Position numbers and translations under genes: made by a program. A stretch of DNA of 64,000 nt from Variovorax sp. OK212 (GTDB lineage Bacteria; Pseudomonadota; Gammaproteobacteria; Burkholderiales; Burkholderiaceae_C): contig NZ_FOLP01000026.1 in assembly GCF_900112425.1 (NCBI RefSeq), forward strand, positions 27,129 through 91,128. The letters run 5' to 3'. Shown piece after piece: positions 47,512 through 56,702 of the stretch (position 1 is the first letter of the stretch; every line of letters begins with the position of its first letter). The notes beneath the pieces are model-generated. The model was not told the DNA's origin. It searched no databases and worked only from the letters and a program-made list of their open reading frames with translations.

Positions 47512-48747
47512 TCATCGGTCGCCCCGCTTCTGCGCGGGCAACGCCATCGCCCCCGCATCGAAAGCCTCGCAGTAGTCCTTCCAGTCCGCCCTCACCTGCG
47601 CCGCACAGGCATGTGCCGCCGCCAGCAGGTCGGCGCCCCACGACGTCACCGAGCCCCCGAAATCGACCAGCACGTCCGCGTCGGCCGAGCCCTGCCGGCC
47701 CGCGCTGCGCAGTTGCGCCCAGGCGATGAGCTGCCCCATCTCGCCGATGACGCCGCGGATCTGTTCGAGGCTGGTGCCCGCGGCGCCCAGGCTCACGCGG
47801 TCTTCGCTGGGCTGCAGGCCGCGCAGCACGTGAGACGGTGAATCCTTCGCGCCCACGATGGGATGCAGGAACGCCATCGACACGGCCTGCATGCGGCGCT
47901 GCAAGCCCACCACGCGGTGCGCCTGCGAAGGCCATGCGGGTTGCGCGAGCTTCAGGTGCGGTGCCAGCGACGAGGGCAGCGCCTGCTTCAGGTCGAGCAG
48001 GTAGTTGCCGTCGGGCGAGCCCTTGCCTTCGACCAGCACGATGTAGCGCGCCACGCCCAGGCTGCCGGTGCCCGCGACACGGCGCGCCACGTCGAGCACC
48101 TTGAAGAAGCCGGGCTTGTCCTGCGTGGCAGCGAAGGTGTCGATGAGCTTGGTGACGCGGGCGCGCGCGTCGTCGTCGGCCTTCAGCGCGCGCTTGCCGT
48201 CGCAGCGGATGACGCGGCCGCGGCCCTTGCGGTCGGTGCGGTGGTCGAGAAAGGCGGGCCGGCTGCGGGCCTTGAGGGTGTCCAGCAGTTCCTGCACCAG
48301 CCCTTCGGCGGTGTCGCGCTCCAGCCAGCGGGCCTTGCCGGGCACCAGCGCCGCGGCATAGGCGTCGAGGAACACCTGGCACAGCGCGGCCGCTTCGTCG
48401 GCGGTGGCGCGCAGGCCGTCGCCCGCCACCAGGATGCTCGAGAGAAAGCGCACCAGCTCCCAGGTGACGGGCGCCAGCGCCGCTTCGTCGAAGTCGTTGA
48501 GGTCGAAGTACACGAGCCGGTTGTCGCCCTTGTAGCTGCCGAAGTTCTCCAGGTGCGCGTCGCCGCACAGCCAGCCCGCCGGCGCCTTGGAGAACAGCGC
48601 GTCGCCCGGCAAGCGGTCGTAGAACAGGTGGCAGGTGCCGCGCAGGAACACGAAGGGGCTGGTGCGCAGGCTGGCGTACTTCATCGCCAGGCGTTCGGGC
48701 TCGCGGCCCGCGTTGAAATTGCGGATGGACTCGGCGACGTTGAGCAT
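47512..48747 (-). CDS. DUF2252 family protein
   Basis: 411 residues from MLNVAESIRNFNAGREPERLAMKYASL. Kinase-like DUF2252 motifs: FVFLRGTCHLFYDRL, GDAHLENFGSYKGDNRLVYFDLNDFDEA and VARRVAGTGSLGVARYIVLVEGKG. The longer in-frame reading (start 48912) begins in an AT-rich promoter-like stretch shared with the opposite gene, so I chose 48747. Function unknown. Confidence 0.8.
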   Translation of the reverse strand: MLNVAESIRNFNAGREPERLAMKYASLRTSPFVFLRGTCHLFYDRLPGDALFSKAPAGWLCGDAHLENFGSYKGDNRLVYFDLNDFDEAALAPVTWELVRFLSSILVAGDGLRATADEAAALCQVFLDAYAAALVPGKARWLERDTAEGLVQELLDTLKARSRPAFLDHRTDRKGRGRVIRCDGKRALKADDDARARVTKLIDTFAATQDKPGFFKVLDVARRVAGTGSLGVARYIVLVEGKGSPDGNYLLDLKQALPSSLAPHLKLAQPAWPSQAHRVVGLQRRMQAVSMAFLHPIVGAKDSPSHVLRGLQPSEDRVSLGAAGTSLEQIRGVIGEMGQLIAWAQLRSAGRQGSADADVLVDFGGSVTSWGADLLAAAHACAAQVRADWKDYCEAFDAGAMALPAQKRGDR

Positions 48748-48927
48748 GGCGTTCCCCACTTCGGATACCCCGGATTCTCGGCCCGCGAACACCGTCAGGA
48801 GAAAGTTTTCAAGGCACGCCCGCTTGTATATTCGCCCAGCCGTCGAGGCACGACGACGCCGCTTTCGCGCGACAGGCGCAGGCATCCGCGGCGTCTCCAT
48901 CAAAAAAAACACTCAGGGGTGAACCAC

Positions 48928-49371
48928 ATGCAAAAAAATGCCGGCCGGCTGGCCGCTTTCCTTCCCGCGCTCTCGCTGCTCGCCGCGGCAGCCCTCTGGC
49001 ACGGCACCGCGCAGGCCGACAACGCCGCGCCCGTGCTCGGCTACAACGACATCGTGGCGGCGTACAAGGCCAACCCGCAACAGGCAACGGCCAGGTACAC
49101 GCAGAAGCGCCTGGCCTTCAGTGGCCGCGTGATGCGCATGGGCAGCGAGGCGGGCGGCACCTATTTCGGGGCCGTCGCCGACGATGGATCGCAGTTCGAC
49201 ACCAGCTTCGAGGTGAGCGACCAGGAAGCCCTGAAGCCGAAGTTCAAGGACCAGAAGATGACGCCTTTCCAGTTCTCGTCGAACCTGGTTTTCGAATGCC
49301 TCAACGAAGGCTTTCTGGCCACGGCCTTGGTACCCTCGCCCAAGCTCACGCACTGCCGCCTGGTGAAGTAG
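48928..49371 (+). CDS. exported OB-fold (tRNA_anti-like) domain protein
   Basis: 147 residues. A Sec signal (LAAFLPALSLLAAAALWHGTAQA) then one small beta-rich domain YNDIVAAYKANPQQATARYTQKRLAFSGRVMRMG like the OB-fold tRNA_anti-like group. One Cys pair near the C-terminus (FECL, THCRLVK). Ribosome site AGGGGTG. Periplasmic, function unknown. Stands alone. Confidence 0.7.
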   Translation: MQKNAGRLAAFLPALSLLAAAALWHGTAQADNAAPVLGYNDIVAAYKANPQQATARYTQKRLAFSGRVMRMGSEAGGTYFGAVADDGSQFDTSFEVSDQEALKPKFKDQKMTPFQFSSNLVFECLNEGFLATALVPSPKLTHCRLVK

Positions 49372-49457
49372 CCTCCGGTGCCTCCAGTGCAGCGGATGCC
49401 GCCGACCCCGGCGGCGCTGCCGTGAAGCTGCATTCACCGACCAGCCTGCCATCCCCC

Positions 49458-50651
49458 ATGTCTCCCGCACTCTCGCGCATTCCGATCCACGACGTGCGCA
49501 AGGTCGCCGTCGCCGCCTTGCCGCGCAGCGCGAGCTCGCCGCTGTTCGAGCGCCTGCGCGGGGCCGTCGGCCAGGTGGCCCTGCGCGCGCCCGATGCCGG
49601 CGAAGGCGCGCGCTGGCACACGCACACCCTCGGCGGCGTGCCGCGCCGCTTTGCGCAGCCGATCACGTTCACGCCTTATGCCGCGGTGCAGCCGTGTTCG
49701 GCGCGCTGCAGCTTCTGCTCGGAGAACCTGCGCAAGGCCGACGGCGCGGTCGCGGCCTCCCGCCTGCGGCCAGGAGCCGGCTACTTCGAGGGCCTGGCGC
49801 GCACGCTGCGGGCTTTGCGCGGCGTGCCGCTGTCGTGGTCGCTCTCGGGCCTGGAAACCAGTGACGACGCCGACTGGATGCTGCAGCTGCTCGACGTGCT
49901 GGCCGCCGGCGAACGCGACGGCCCGGTGGTCGAGGAGCGCGTGCTCTACAGCAACGGCGCCGGCTTTGCCGCCCCTCGCGGCGCGCAACTGCGCGATGCG
50001 CTGCAGGCCTTCGGGCTGAGCTGGCTGGAGCTGTCGCGCCACCACCATGACAGCGCCACCAACCAGGCCATCATGCGCTTCAGGCCCGGCGTGGCCATCG
50101 GCGAGCAGGCGGTGTTCGAACGCACCGCGCGGCAGCTGGCCGACGCGGTGGCACTGCGGCTGGTGTGCATTCTTCAGCGCGGCGGCGTGGCGCAGCCGGC
50201 GGACGTGGCGGCGTACCTGCGCTGGGCGCAACGCTGCGGCGCCGGCACGGTGGTGTTCCGCGAGTTCTCGCGGCTGGACGACAGCTACCGCGACAACGCC
50301 ACGGCGCGCTTCCTGGGCACGCACCGCGTGTCGATGGACGAGCTGCTCGCCGCCTGCCTCGACGACGCCGATGTCTCGCGCGGCTGGACGCTCGACAGCC
50401 TGACCGAGGGCTACTACTTCTGGAACCTGCGCCTGCGCACCGCGAGCGGGCTGCGCGTGGTGTTCGAGAGCGCCGACTACGGCGCCATGCACCAGCGCCA
50501 TGCCAGCGGCGACGTCTACAAGCTCGTCTACTTTCCGGACGGACAGCTGTGCGCGGGCTGGGAGCCCGGGCGCGACGTGCTGCTCGACACCCGAAGCGAC
50601 GACAGCCGCAACGACGAGGCACGCAACGACGAGGTGCTCCCCCATGCCTAG
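49458..50651 (+). CDS. radical SAM protein
   Basis: 397 residues from MSPALSRIPIHDVRKVAVAALP. The radical-SAM Cx3Cx2C motif is seen as CSARCSFCSEN (C80, C84, C87). SLSGLETSDDADWM and LYSNGAGF are plausible SAM-binding strands. A longer in-frame reading starts in the preceding gene and is rejected. No SPASM-type Cys cluster at the C-terminus. It overlaps the next gene by 8 bases, so the two work together. Substrate unknown. Confidence 0.72.
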   Translation: MSPALSRIPIHDVRKVAVAALPRSASSPLFERLRGAVGQVALRAPDAGEGARWHTHTLGGVPRRFAQPITFTPYAAVQPCSARCSFCSENLRKADGAVAASRLRPGAGYFEGLARTLRALRGVPLSWSLSGLETSDDADWMLQLLDVLAAGERDGPVVEERVLYSNGAGFAAPRGAQLRDALQAFGLSWLELSRHHHDSATNQAIMRFRPGVAIGEQAVFERTARQLADAVALRLVCILQRGGVAQPADVAAYLRWAQRCGAGTVVFREFSRLDDSYRDNATARFLGTHRVSMDELLAACLDDADVSRGWTLDSLTEGYYFWNLRLRTASGLRVVFESADYGAMHQRHASGDVYKLVYFPDGQLCAGWEPGRDVLLDTRSDDSRNDEARNDEVLPHA

Positions 50652-51684
50652 CCACAGCTGGCTGATGCTCGAGGCGGAGTCGCCGCGCCACCGGCTGCCC
50701 GACGACCTGCGCGCACGCGACCCGCTGGGCGGGCGCGACTGCGGCTGGGTCGAGCAGATGACGCCCTTCGTGCGGCAGTTCTCCCGGCCCGGCGAAACCG
50801 TGTTCGACCCGTTCGCGGGCTTCGGCACCACGCTGCTGGCCGCGCGGCTCGAAGACCGGCTGGCCGTCGGCTGCGAGGTCGATGCACAACGCGTCGAGCT
50901 CGCGCGCGAGCGGCTGGCGCGGCACGGCCTCGGCCATGGCGTGGCCCTGCTGCACGGGTCGTGCGACGCGTTGCAGGGCGCCGCATTGCCGCCCCTGGAC
51001 CTGTGCCTGACCAACGTGCCCTACTTCGGCTGCCGATGGCCTGGCGCCGATGCCGCATCGCAGCTCTACGACAGCCGCAGCTACGCGCAGCACCTCGACG
51101 GCCTGCGCGACGTTTTCCACAGCGTGCGCGCGGACTTGCGCGAGGGCGGCCATTGCATCGCGATGGTGGAGAACGTTCGCCTCGGCGATCGCGTGCTGCC
51201 GCTGGCGTTCGACCTTGCGCGCATCCTCGGCGCGCTGTTCACGATGGTGGAAGAGCGGGTGCTGGTCTACCCGCACGCAGGCGACGACGACACGGCCTCA
51301 GCGCGCACCGACCGGCGGCATGAATACGCCTTGGTGTTCAGCAAGCAGCGCGAGCGCATCGACCTGCAGGCCACGTCGGAGCTGCTCGACGCCTTGCGCG
51401 CACAGGGCCATGCCTTCACCTTGATCGGCAGCTTCGCGCGCTGGCTCGCCGACCCGCAAGGCACGCCGCCCGCCGACGCGGACATTCGCGTCGATGCCGA
51501 CCCGCCGCGGCTCGACGCGCTGCTGCAGTGGCTGCGCGGCCGGGGCTTCGCAATCACGAGCTGGGGCGAGCCGGTGGCCGTGCCGCTGCACCTCGACAGC
51601 TACCGCGGGCGCTGCTACTTTCGCGCGGACCGCATCGACCGCAACGGCGCGCTGGTGCGGCTCGACATCGGCTACGAGGGTTAG
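50644..51684 (+). CDS. DNA-methyltransferase-like protein with C-terminal extension
   Basis: 346 residues from MPSHSWLMLEAESPRHRLPDD. Motif I is seen as FDPFAGFGTTLLAA (about 58-71) and a motif IV-like TNVPYF (about 125), the order of amino-methyltransferases that place motif I first. The last 90 residues (IGSFARWLADPQGTPPADADIRVD) look like a nucleotidyltransferase-like domain. The catalytic DPPY/NPPY is altered to NVPY, so target could be DNA, RNA or a small molecule. Confidence 0.68.
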   Translation: MPSHSWLMLEAESPRHRLPDDLRARDPLGGRDCGWVEQMTPFVRQFSRPGETVFDPFAGFGTTLLAARLEDRLAVGCEVDAQRVELARERLARHGLGHGVALLHGSCDALQGAALPPLDLCLTNVPYFGCRWPGADAASQLYDSRSYAQHLDGLRDVFHSVRADLREGGHCIAMVENVRLGDRVLPLAFDLARILGALFTMVEERVLVYPHAGDDDTASARTDRRHEYALVFSKQRERIDLQATSELLDALRAQGHAFTLIGSFARWLADPQGTPPADADIRVDADPPRLDALLQWLRGRGFAITSWGEPVAVPLHLDSYRGRCYFRADRIDRNGALVRLDIGYEG

Positions 51685-51697
51685 CGCCTCGGGCGCA

Positions 51698-52534
51698 TCA
51701 GAGCAGCCCGCTCATGCGCTGCGCCGCGGCCTTCAGCGCGTCGATGCGCTCGAGCGCGTCGTCCATCGACATGCGCGCCGTCGGCGCGTGCACCGCCAGC
51801 GCGGCGCGCACCCCGCCCGCCGCGTCGCGCACCGGCACGGCCACGGCCACCAGCCCGGCAATGAACTCCTCGCGGTCGCACGAGTAGCCGCCCTTGGCGA
51901 TCGCCTCGCACTCGGCGCGCAGCGCCTCGGCCGTCACCAGCGTGTTGGCCGTCATGCGCTCCAGCGGCAGGTGGTCGATGCGCGCGTCGCGCTCCTTCTT
52001 GGGCATCGACGCCAGGAACAGCTTGCCGCTGGCCGTGCAATGCAGCGGCACGTGCGAGCCCACGTCCAGCGTGAGGCGCAGCGGCCATTGCGCCTCGACG
52101 CGGTCGAGGTAGAGCACCTGCGCGCCGTCGAGCGTGGTGAGGTTGCAGGTTTCGCCGACCTGGCGCACCAGCTCCGACAGCACCTCGTGCCGCAGGCCGC
52201 GCACCACGCCGTGGTTGAGCGTGTCGAAGGCCAGCTTGCGCAGCGCGGGGCCGACGCTGAACGAGCGCTCGTCCACGTCGCGCGCCAGGAAACCGGTGGC
52301 CAGCAACTGGGTGCAGATGCGGTGCGCCGTGCCCTTGGGCAGGCCGAGCTGCGCGGCCAGTTCGGCCAGCGTGAGGGCGCGGCCCGCGTTGGCCAGCAGC
52401 GCCAGCAGACGCAGGCTGCGCTCGGCGGAAGAGCCTGAGCCGGCCTCGGGTTCGTCGGCGGAAATCACGGCGACGGGCACTGCAGCTGGCACGGCAACTG
52501 GCACTGCGATGGAGGCGCGCGCGGAACGGGGCAT
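51698..52534 (-). CDS. IclR-family regulator of the GMC/MHS pair
   Basis: 278 residues. After a Val/Pro/Ala-rich lead (about 1-35) comes the HTH SLRLLALLANAGRALTLAELAAQLGLPKGTAHRICTQLLATGF, then the effector domain with VLYLDRVEAQWPLRLTLDVGSHVPLHCTASGKLFLA. Divergent from the GMC gene; an operator-like palindrome is in the 96-base gap. The effector domain resembles that of the xsc-side IclR by eye. Confidence 0.85.
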   Translation of the reverse strand: MPRSARASIAVPVAVPAAVPVAVISADEPEAGSGSSAERSLRLLALLANAGRALTLAELAAQLGLPKGTAHRICTQLLATGFLARDVDERSFSVGPALRKLAFDTLNHGVVRGLRHEVLSELVRQVGETCNLTTLDGAQVLYLDRVEAQWPLRLTLDVGSHVPLHCTASGKLFLASMPKKERDARIDHLPLERMTANTLVTAEALRAECEAIAKGGYSCDREEFIAGLVAVAVPVRDAAGGVRAALAVHAPTARMSMDDALERIDALKAAAQRMSGLL

Positions 52535-52553
52535 GCGGGTAAACCTTAAAAAT

Positions 52554-52568
52554 GGAACATTGCGTTCC
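52554..52568. promoter_or_regulatory. IclR operator between IclR and GMC genes
   Basis: Perfect palindrome GGAAC-ATTGC-GTTCC, the same core half-sites as 35715-35729 upstream of xsc. It overlaps a weak -35/-10 pair (TTGCGT at 52560, TAGTAT at 52583, 17-base spacing) reading toward the GMC gene, so binding would compete with polymerase. Confidence 0.58.
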
Positions 52569-52630
52569 GAAAATCATTGGCCTAGTATGCGGCCGAGCCT
52601 CGCGATTGTTCCACTCCAGGACCCCGTTGC

Positions 52631-54271
52631 ATGCCCGAAGAAGAGTTCGACTACATCGTTGTCGGCGCCGGTTCCGCCGGCTGCGTGCTGGCCGCCCGGC
52701 TGAGCGAAGACCCGGCCACGCGCGTGCTGCTGCTCGAAGCCGGCCCGCCCGACCGTTCGCTGTGGATCCACCTGCCCATCGGCTACGGCAAGACGATGTG
52801 GAGCCCCACCTACAACTGGCGCTTCGAGACCGACCCCGACCCGAACATGAACGGCCGGCGCATCTACTGGCCGCGCGGCAAGACGCTGGGCGGCTCCAGC
52901 GCGATCAACGGGCTGATCTACATCCGCGGCCAGCGCGAGGACTACGACCACTGGGCCGCGCTGGGCAACCAGGGCTGGGGCTACGACGACGTGCTGCCCT
53001 ACTTCATCAAGTCCGAAGGCAACCAGCGCGGCGGCGATGCCTTCCACGGCGGCAGCGGGCCGCTGAAGGTGTCGAACATCTCGGCCAGGCACGAGCTGAT
53101 CGAGGCCTTCATCGGCGGCGCGCAGCAGACCGGCGTGCCGCGCACCGACGACTTCAACGGCGCCGCGCAGGAAGGCGCGGGCTACTACCAGCTGACCACG
53201 CACAAGGGCTGGCGCTGCAGCACGGCCAAGGCCTACCTGACGCCCGCCGTGAAGCAGCGGCCCAACCTGCGCATCGAGACCGACGCGCTGGCCGGCAAGC
53301 TGGTGTTCGACGGGCGGCGCGCCGCCGGCATCGGCTACCGGCAAGGCGGCGTGCTCAAGACCGCGCGCTGCCGCGCCGAGGTGCTGCTGTCGGCCGGCTC
53401 GATCCAGTCGCCGCAGTTGCTGCAGCTCTCGGGCATCGGCCCGCGCGCGCTGCTGGAGCGCTTCGGCATTGCGGTGGTGCACGAGCTGCCCGGCGTGGGC
53501 GAGAACCTGCAGGACCACCTGCAGATTCGCCTGGGCTACGAGTGCACCAAGCCCATCACCACCAACGACCAGCTCAACTCCTGGTTCGGCCAGGTGGGCA
53601 TGGGCCTCGAATGGCTGCTGCACCGCACCGGGCCGCTGGCCGTGGGCATCAACCAGGGCGGGTGCTTCATGCGCGCGCTGAAAGATGCCAACGGCCAACC
53701 CGTGGCGGCCACGCCCGACATCCAGTTCCACGTGGCCACGCTGTCGGCCGACATGGCCGGCGGCAAGGTGCACCCCTACTCGGGCTTCACGATGTCGGTG
53801 TGCCAGCTGCGGCCCGAGTCGCGCGGCCATGTGCGCATTCGCTCGCTCGACGTGGCCGAGCCGCCCGAGATGCAGCCCAACTACCTCGCCACCGAGCTCG
53901 ACCGCGCCACCACCGTGGCCGGCGTGAAGGCGGCGCGCGCCATTGCCGAGGCGCCCGCCATGCGCCCTTACGTGAAGCGCGAGGTCAAGCCCGGCCCGCA
54001 GGCCGAAAGCGACGCCGACCTGCTGGAGTTCTGCCGCAACAACGGCGCCACCATCTTCCACCCCACCGGCACCTGCCGCATGGGCAGCGACGCGCTCGCC
54101 GTGGTCGACGCGCGGCTGCGCGTGCACGGCGTGGCGGGGCTGCGCGTGATCGACTGCTCGGCCATGCCCACGCTGGTGTCGGGCAACACCAACGCGCCCG
54201 CCGTGATGATGGCCGAGAAGGCCGTCGACCTGATCAGAGAGGACGCGAGGGCGGCCGCCGCCACGTTGTAG
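52631..54271 (+). CDS. GMC-family flavoprotein dehydrogenase (choline/isethionate dehydrogenase-like)
   Basis: 546 residues. FAD-binding YIVVGAGSAGCVLAARLSED at 8-27, GMC signature 1 near PRGKTLGGSSAINGLIYIRGQ, signature 2 in GSIQSPQLLQLSGIGP, and catalytic His region HPTGTCRMG and NTNAPAVMMAEKAVD. Choline-dehydrogenase-like members include the isethionate dehydrogenase IseJ. Paired with an MHS transporter and IclR regulator next to an Xsc island, so isethionate is a good candidate substrate; other alcohols remain possible. Confidence 0.82.
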   Translation: MPEEEFDYIVVGAGSAGCVLAARLSEDPATRVLLLEAGPPDRSLWIHLPIGYGKTMWSPTYNWRFETDPDPNMNGRRIYWPRGKTLGGSSAINGLIYIRGQREDYDHWAALGNQGWGYDDVLPYFIKSEGNQRGGDAFHGGSGPLKVSNISARHELIEAFIGGAQQTGVPRTDDFNGAAQEGAGYYQLTTHKGWRCSTAKAYLTPAVKQRPNLRIETDALAGKLVFDGRRAAGIGYRQGGVLKTARCRAEVLLSAGSIQSPQLLQLSGIGPRALLERFGIAVVHELPGVGENLQDHLQIRLGYECTKPITTNDQLNSWFGQVGMGLEWLLHRTGPLAVGINQGGCFMRALKDANGQPVAATPDIQFHVATLSADMAGGKVHPYSGFTMSVCQLRPESRGHVRIRSLDVAEPPEMQPNYLATELDRATTVAGVKAARAIAEAPAMRPYVKREVKPGPQAESDADLLEFCRNNGATIFHPTGTCRMGSDALAVVDARLRVHGVAGLRVIDCSAMPTLVSGNTNAPAVMMAEKAVDLIREDARAAAATL

Positions 54272-54361
54272 TTTTTTCCGCACGACCGAAGGCCCGAGGC
54301 TCCCGCTCACTGAGCGAGGAGCGAAGAGGCCGCCACGACAACAACCTCATCGGAGACAAAC

Positions 54362-55675
54362 ATGAGTGCAAGCGACGAGAAAGCGATTCGCAGGGTGGTG
54401 GTTTCGGCCCTGGTGGGCGCCACCATCGAGTGGTACGACTTCTTCCTGTACGGCGTGGTGGCCGGCATCGTGTTCAACAAGCTCTACTTTCCGGGCAGCG
54501 ACCCGGTGGTGTCGACCTTGCTGGCCTACACCACGTTCGCGGTGGGCTTCGTCACGCGGCCCCTGGGCGGCGTGATCTTCGGCCACTTCGGCGACAAGAT
54601 CGGGCGCAAGAGCATGCTCATCATCACGCTGATGATCATGGGCGTGGCCACCTTCCTGATCGGGCTGGTGCCCACCTATGCGCAGATCGGCGTTGCGGCG
54701 CCCTTGCTGTTGCTGCTGCTTCGGGTGGCGCAGGGCATCGGGCTGGGCGGCGAATGGGGCGGCGCGGTGCTGATGGCGTACGAGTACGCGCCGAAGGAAA
54801 AGCGCGGCTTCTATGCGTCGCTGCCGCAGATCGGGCTGGCCATCGGCCTGTGCCTGGCCTCGGGCGTGGTGGCGCTGCTGTCGTCGCTGCTCACCGACGA
54901 GCAGTTCCTGGCCTGGGGCTGGCGCATTGCCTTCCTCATCTCGGGCGCGATGGTGATGGTGGGCATGTACATCCGACTGCACGTGCAGGAAACGCCGGAG
55001 TTCGCGGCCGTGAAGGCGCGCAACGCCGAGCTGCGCATTCCGTTCATGGACATGATCCGGCGCTACCCGGGCAATGTGCTCAAGGGCATGGGCGCGCGCT
55101 ACATCGACGGAGTGTTCTTCAACATCTTCGGCGTGTTCTCCATCAACTACCTCACGAGCACCATCAAGATCAGCCGCACCGAGGCGCTGCTGGGCGTGAT
55201 GGCGTCGGCGGTGGTCATGTGCTTTGCCATTCCGTTCTTCGGGCGCCTGTCCGACCGGCTCGGGCGGCCCAAGGTCTACATGTGGGGGTCGATCATCACG
55301 GCCGTGTCGGCGTTTCCGGGCTTCTGGCTCATGACGCACAGCGGGGGCAACGTGCTGCTGATCTGGCTGTCGATCATCGTGCCCTTCGGCATCCTGTATG
55401 CGTCGGTGTACGGGCCGGAGGCGGCGCTGTTCTGCGACCTGTTCGACGCCAAGGTGCGCTACACGGGCATCAGCTTCGTCTACCAGTTCTCGGGCATCTT
55501 CGCCTCGGGCATCACGCCGATCATTGCGACCGCGCTGCTCAAGTCGGGCGGCGGGCAGCCGTGGCAGATCTGCATGTACGTGCTGTTCGCGGGGCTGGTG
55601 TCCGCGGTGTGCGCGTGGATGATCGGGCGCTCGGCCTCGCCGGCCGACGCGCCGGTGGCCGTGCCGTCACGGTGA
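54362..55675 (+). CDS. MHS-family MFS transporter
   Basis: 437 residues, about 12 membrane helices. MHS motifs: GATIEWYDFFLYG, GFVTRPLGGVIFGHFGDKIGRKSML, RVAQGIGLGGEWGGAVLMAYEYAPKEKRGF and EAALFCDLFDAKVRYTGISFVYQFSG. Lies 90 bases after the GMC gene with a CGGAGAC ribosome site. Probable importer of the GMC enzyme's substrate (IseU-like if isethionate). Its end overlaps the convergent hydrolase by 9 bases. Confidence 0.85.
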   Translation: MSASDEKAIRRVVVSALVGATIEWYDFFLYGVVAGIVFNKLYFPGSDPVVSTLLAYTTFAVGFVTRPLGGVIFGHFGDKIGRKSMLIITLMIMGVATFLIGLVPTYAQIGVAAPLLLLLLRVAQGIGLGGEWGGAVLMAYEYAPKEKRGFYASLPQIGLAIGLCLASGVVALLSSLLTDEQFLAWGWRIAFLISGAMVMVGMYIRLHVQETPEFAAVKARNAELRIPFMDMIRRYPGNVLKGMGARYIDGVFFNIFGVFSINYLTSTIKISRTEALLGVMASAVVMCFAIPFFGRLSDRLGRPKVYMWGSIITAVSAFPGFWLMTHSGGNVLLIWLSIIVPFGILYASVYGPEAALFCDLFDAKVRYTGISFVYQFSGIFASGITPIIATALLKSGGGQPWQICMYVLFAGLVSAVCAWMIGRSASPADAPVAVPSR

Positions 55676-56689
55676 GTTCTTGGGCGCAGCTGCAGACGCG
55701 GCGGCGCCTGCCGCGCGCACCTTCTCGACGACCGACAGCACCGCGTCGACCACCGCACCGGGGTCGTCGAACTGGATGTCGTGGCCCGCGTTCGGCAGCA
55801 GCCGGTGCGTGCCGCGCGTGGACCAGTGGGTGATGTCGTCGTGCATCTGCTTCCAGAGCGCCTGCACTTGCTTGCCCTGCCCGGGCGTGATCTTCATGCC
55901 GCGCAGCTCGCCGGCCGTGTAGGGCGCCATGGCGGTGAGCACGGCCAGCGGCCGGTCGCCCAGGTCACGAAACGCGCCCGCCTCGGCCAGCGTGCGGTCG
56001 GTGGCATCGCCTTCGGCGAGCTCGGTGCGAAACGACGTGGGTGCGAAGGCGCGCACCGCCTGCACGTCATGTGCCGTCTGGTTGGGTGCTTGCGGCAGGA
56101 GCCTCGGGGCAGCAAGGCGCACCAGGCCCGACCACCCCAGGCCCATGACGACGCGCGACAGCAGCGAGCGCGACTCCGTCATGTACCCCGCAACCCGCGC
56201 CACCTGGTCCGGATGCGAAGGGTCGACCAGCACCAGCCCCGCCACCTCGGCGCCGAAGTAGTGCGTGAAGCTCACGACGTAGGGCCCGCCTATCGACTGC
56301 CCCACCATCACGAACGGGCCCCGCTCGCCCGCGCGGGCCAATGCGTCATGAAGGTCTTGCGCCACCTGCCTGGCGCTGGAAGGCGCGCTCGACGGGTCGC
56401 TCCACATCAGCCCCGCGCGGCTGTAGGCGCAGGCCCGCGTGTGCGCCGCCACCTTCGGCTGCACGGCCGACCAGCTCAGCGAACCGTCGGGGCCCTGGCC
56501 GGACTCGAACACGACGGTGGGCGAACCCGTGCCGCGGCAGTCGAGCTGGATGCGCCGCCCGCCGACGTCGACCATCTGCCCCGGCGGCGGAAAGTCGCGC
56601 GCGGCGCGGTAGCGGCCGGCCTGCTCGTACACCACGCCCACGAACACGGCCAACCCGACGAGGGCGACGGCTCCAAGGGCTGCGCGCAT
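55667..56689 (-). CDS. alpha/beta hydrolase, membrane-anchored or exported
   Basis: 340 residues. N-terminal hydrophobic segment (ALGAVALVGLAVFVGVVYEQAG). The hydrolase fold has an oxyanion region VVFESGQGPDGSLSW, nucleophile elbow GQSIGG near 130-135, acid region LVLVDPSHPDQV, and the His in PNAGHDIQFDDP near 307. Substrate unknown. Ends with an Ala-rich tail. Converges on the MHS gene. Confidence 0.8.
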   Translation of the reverse strand: MRAALGAVALVGLAVFVGVVYEQAGRYRAARDFPPPGQMVDVGGRRIQLDCRGTGSPTVVFESGQGPDGSLSWSAVQPKVAAHTRACAYSRAGLMWSDPSSAPSSARQVAQDLHDALARAGERGPFVMVGQSIGGPYVVSFTHYFGAEVAGLVLVDPSHPDQVARVAGYMTESRSLLSRVVMGLGWSGLVRLAAPRLLPQAPNQTAHDVQAVRAFAPTSFRTELAEGDATDRTLAEAGAFRDLGDRPLAVLTAMAPYTAGELRGMKITPGQGKQVQALWKQMHDDITHWSTRGTHRLLPNAGHDIQFDDPGAVVDAVLSVVEKVRAAGAAASAAAPKNSP

Positions 56690-56702
56690 GGCCGGCGCCG
56701 CA

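Noticed and set aside
47435..47515. 26-codon minus-strand frame overlapping the end of the DUF2252 gene
   Set aside because: ATGA overlap is suggestive, but the peptide is too short and overlaps the barstar-gene start; no family pattern.
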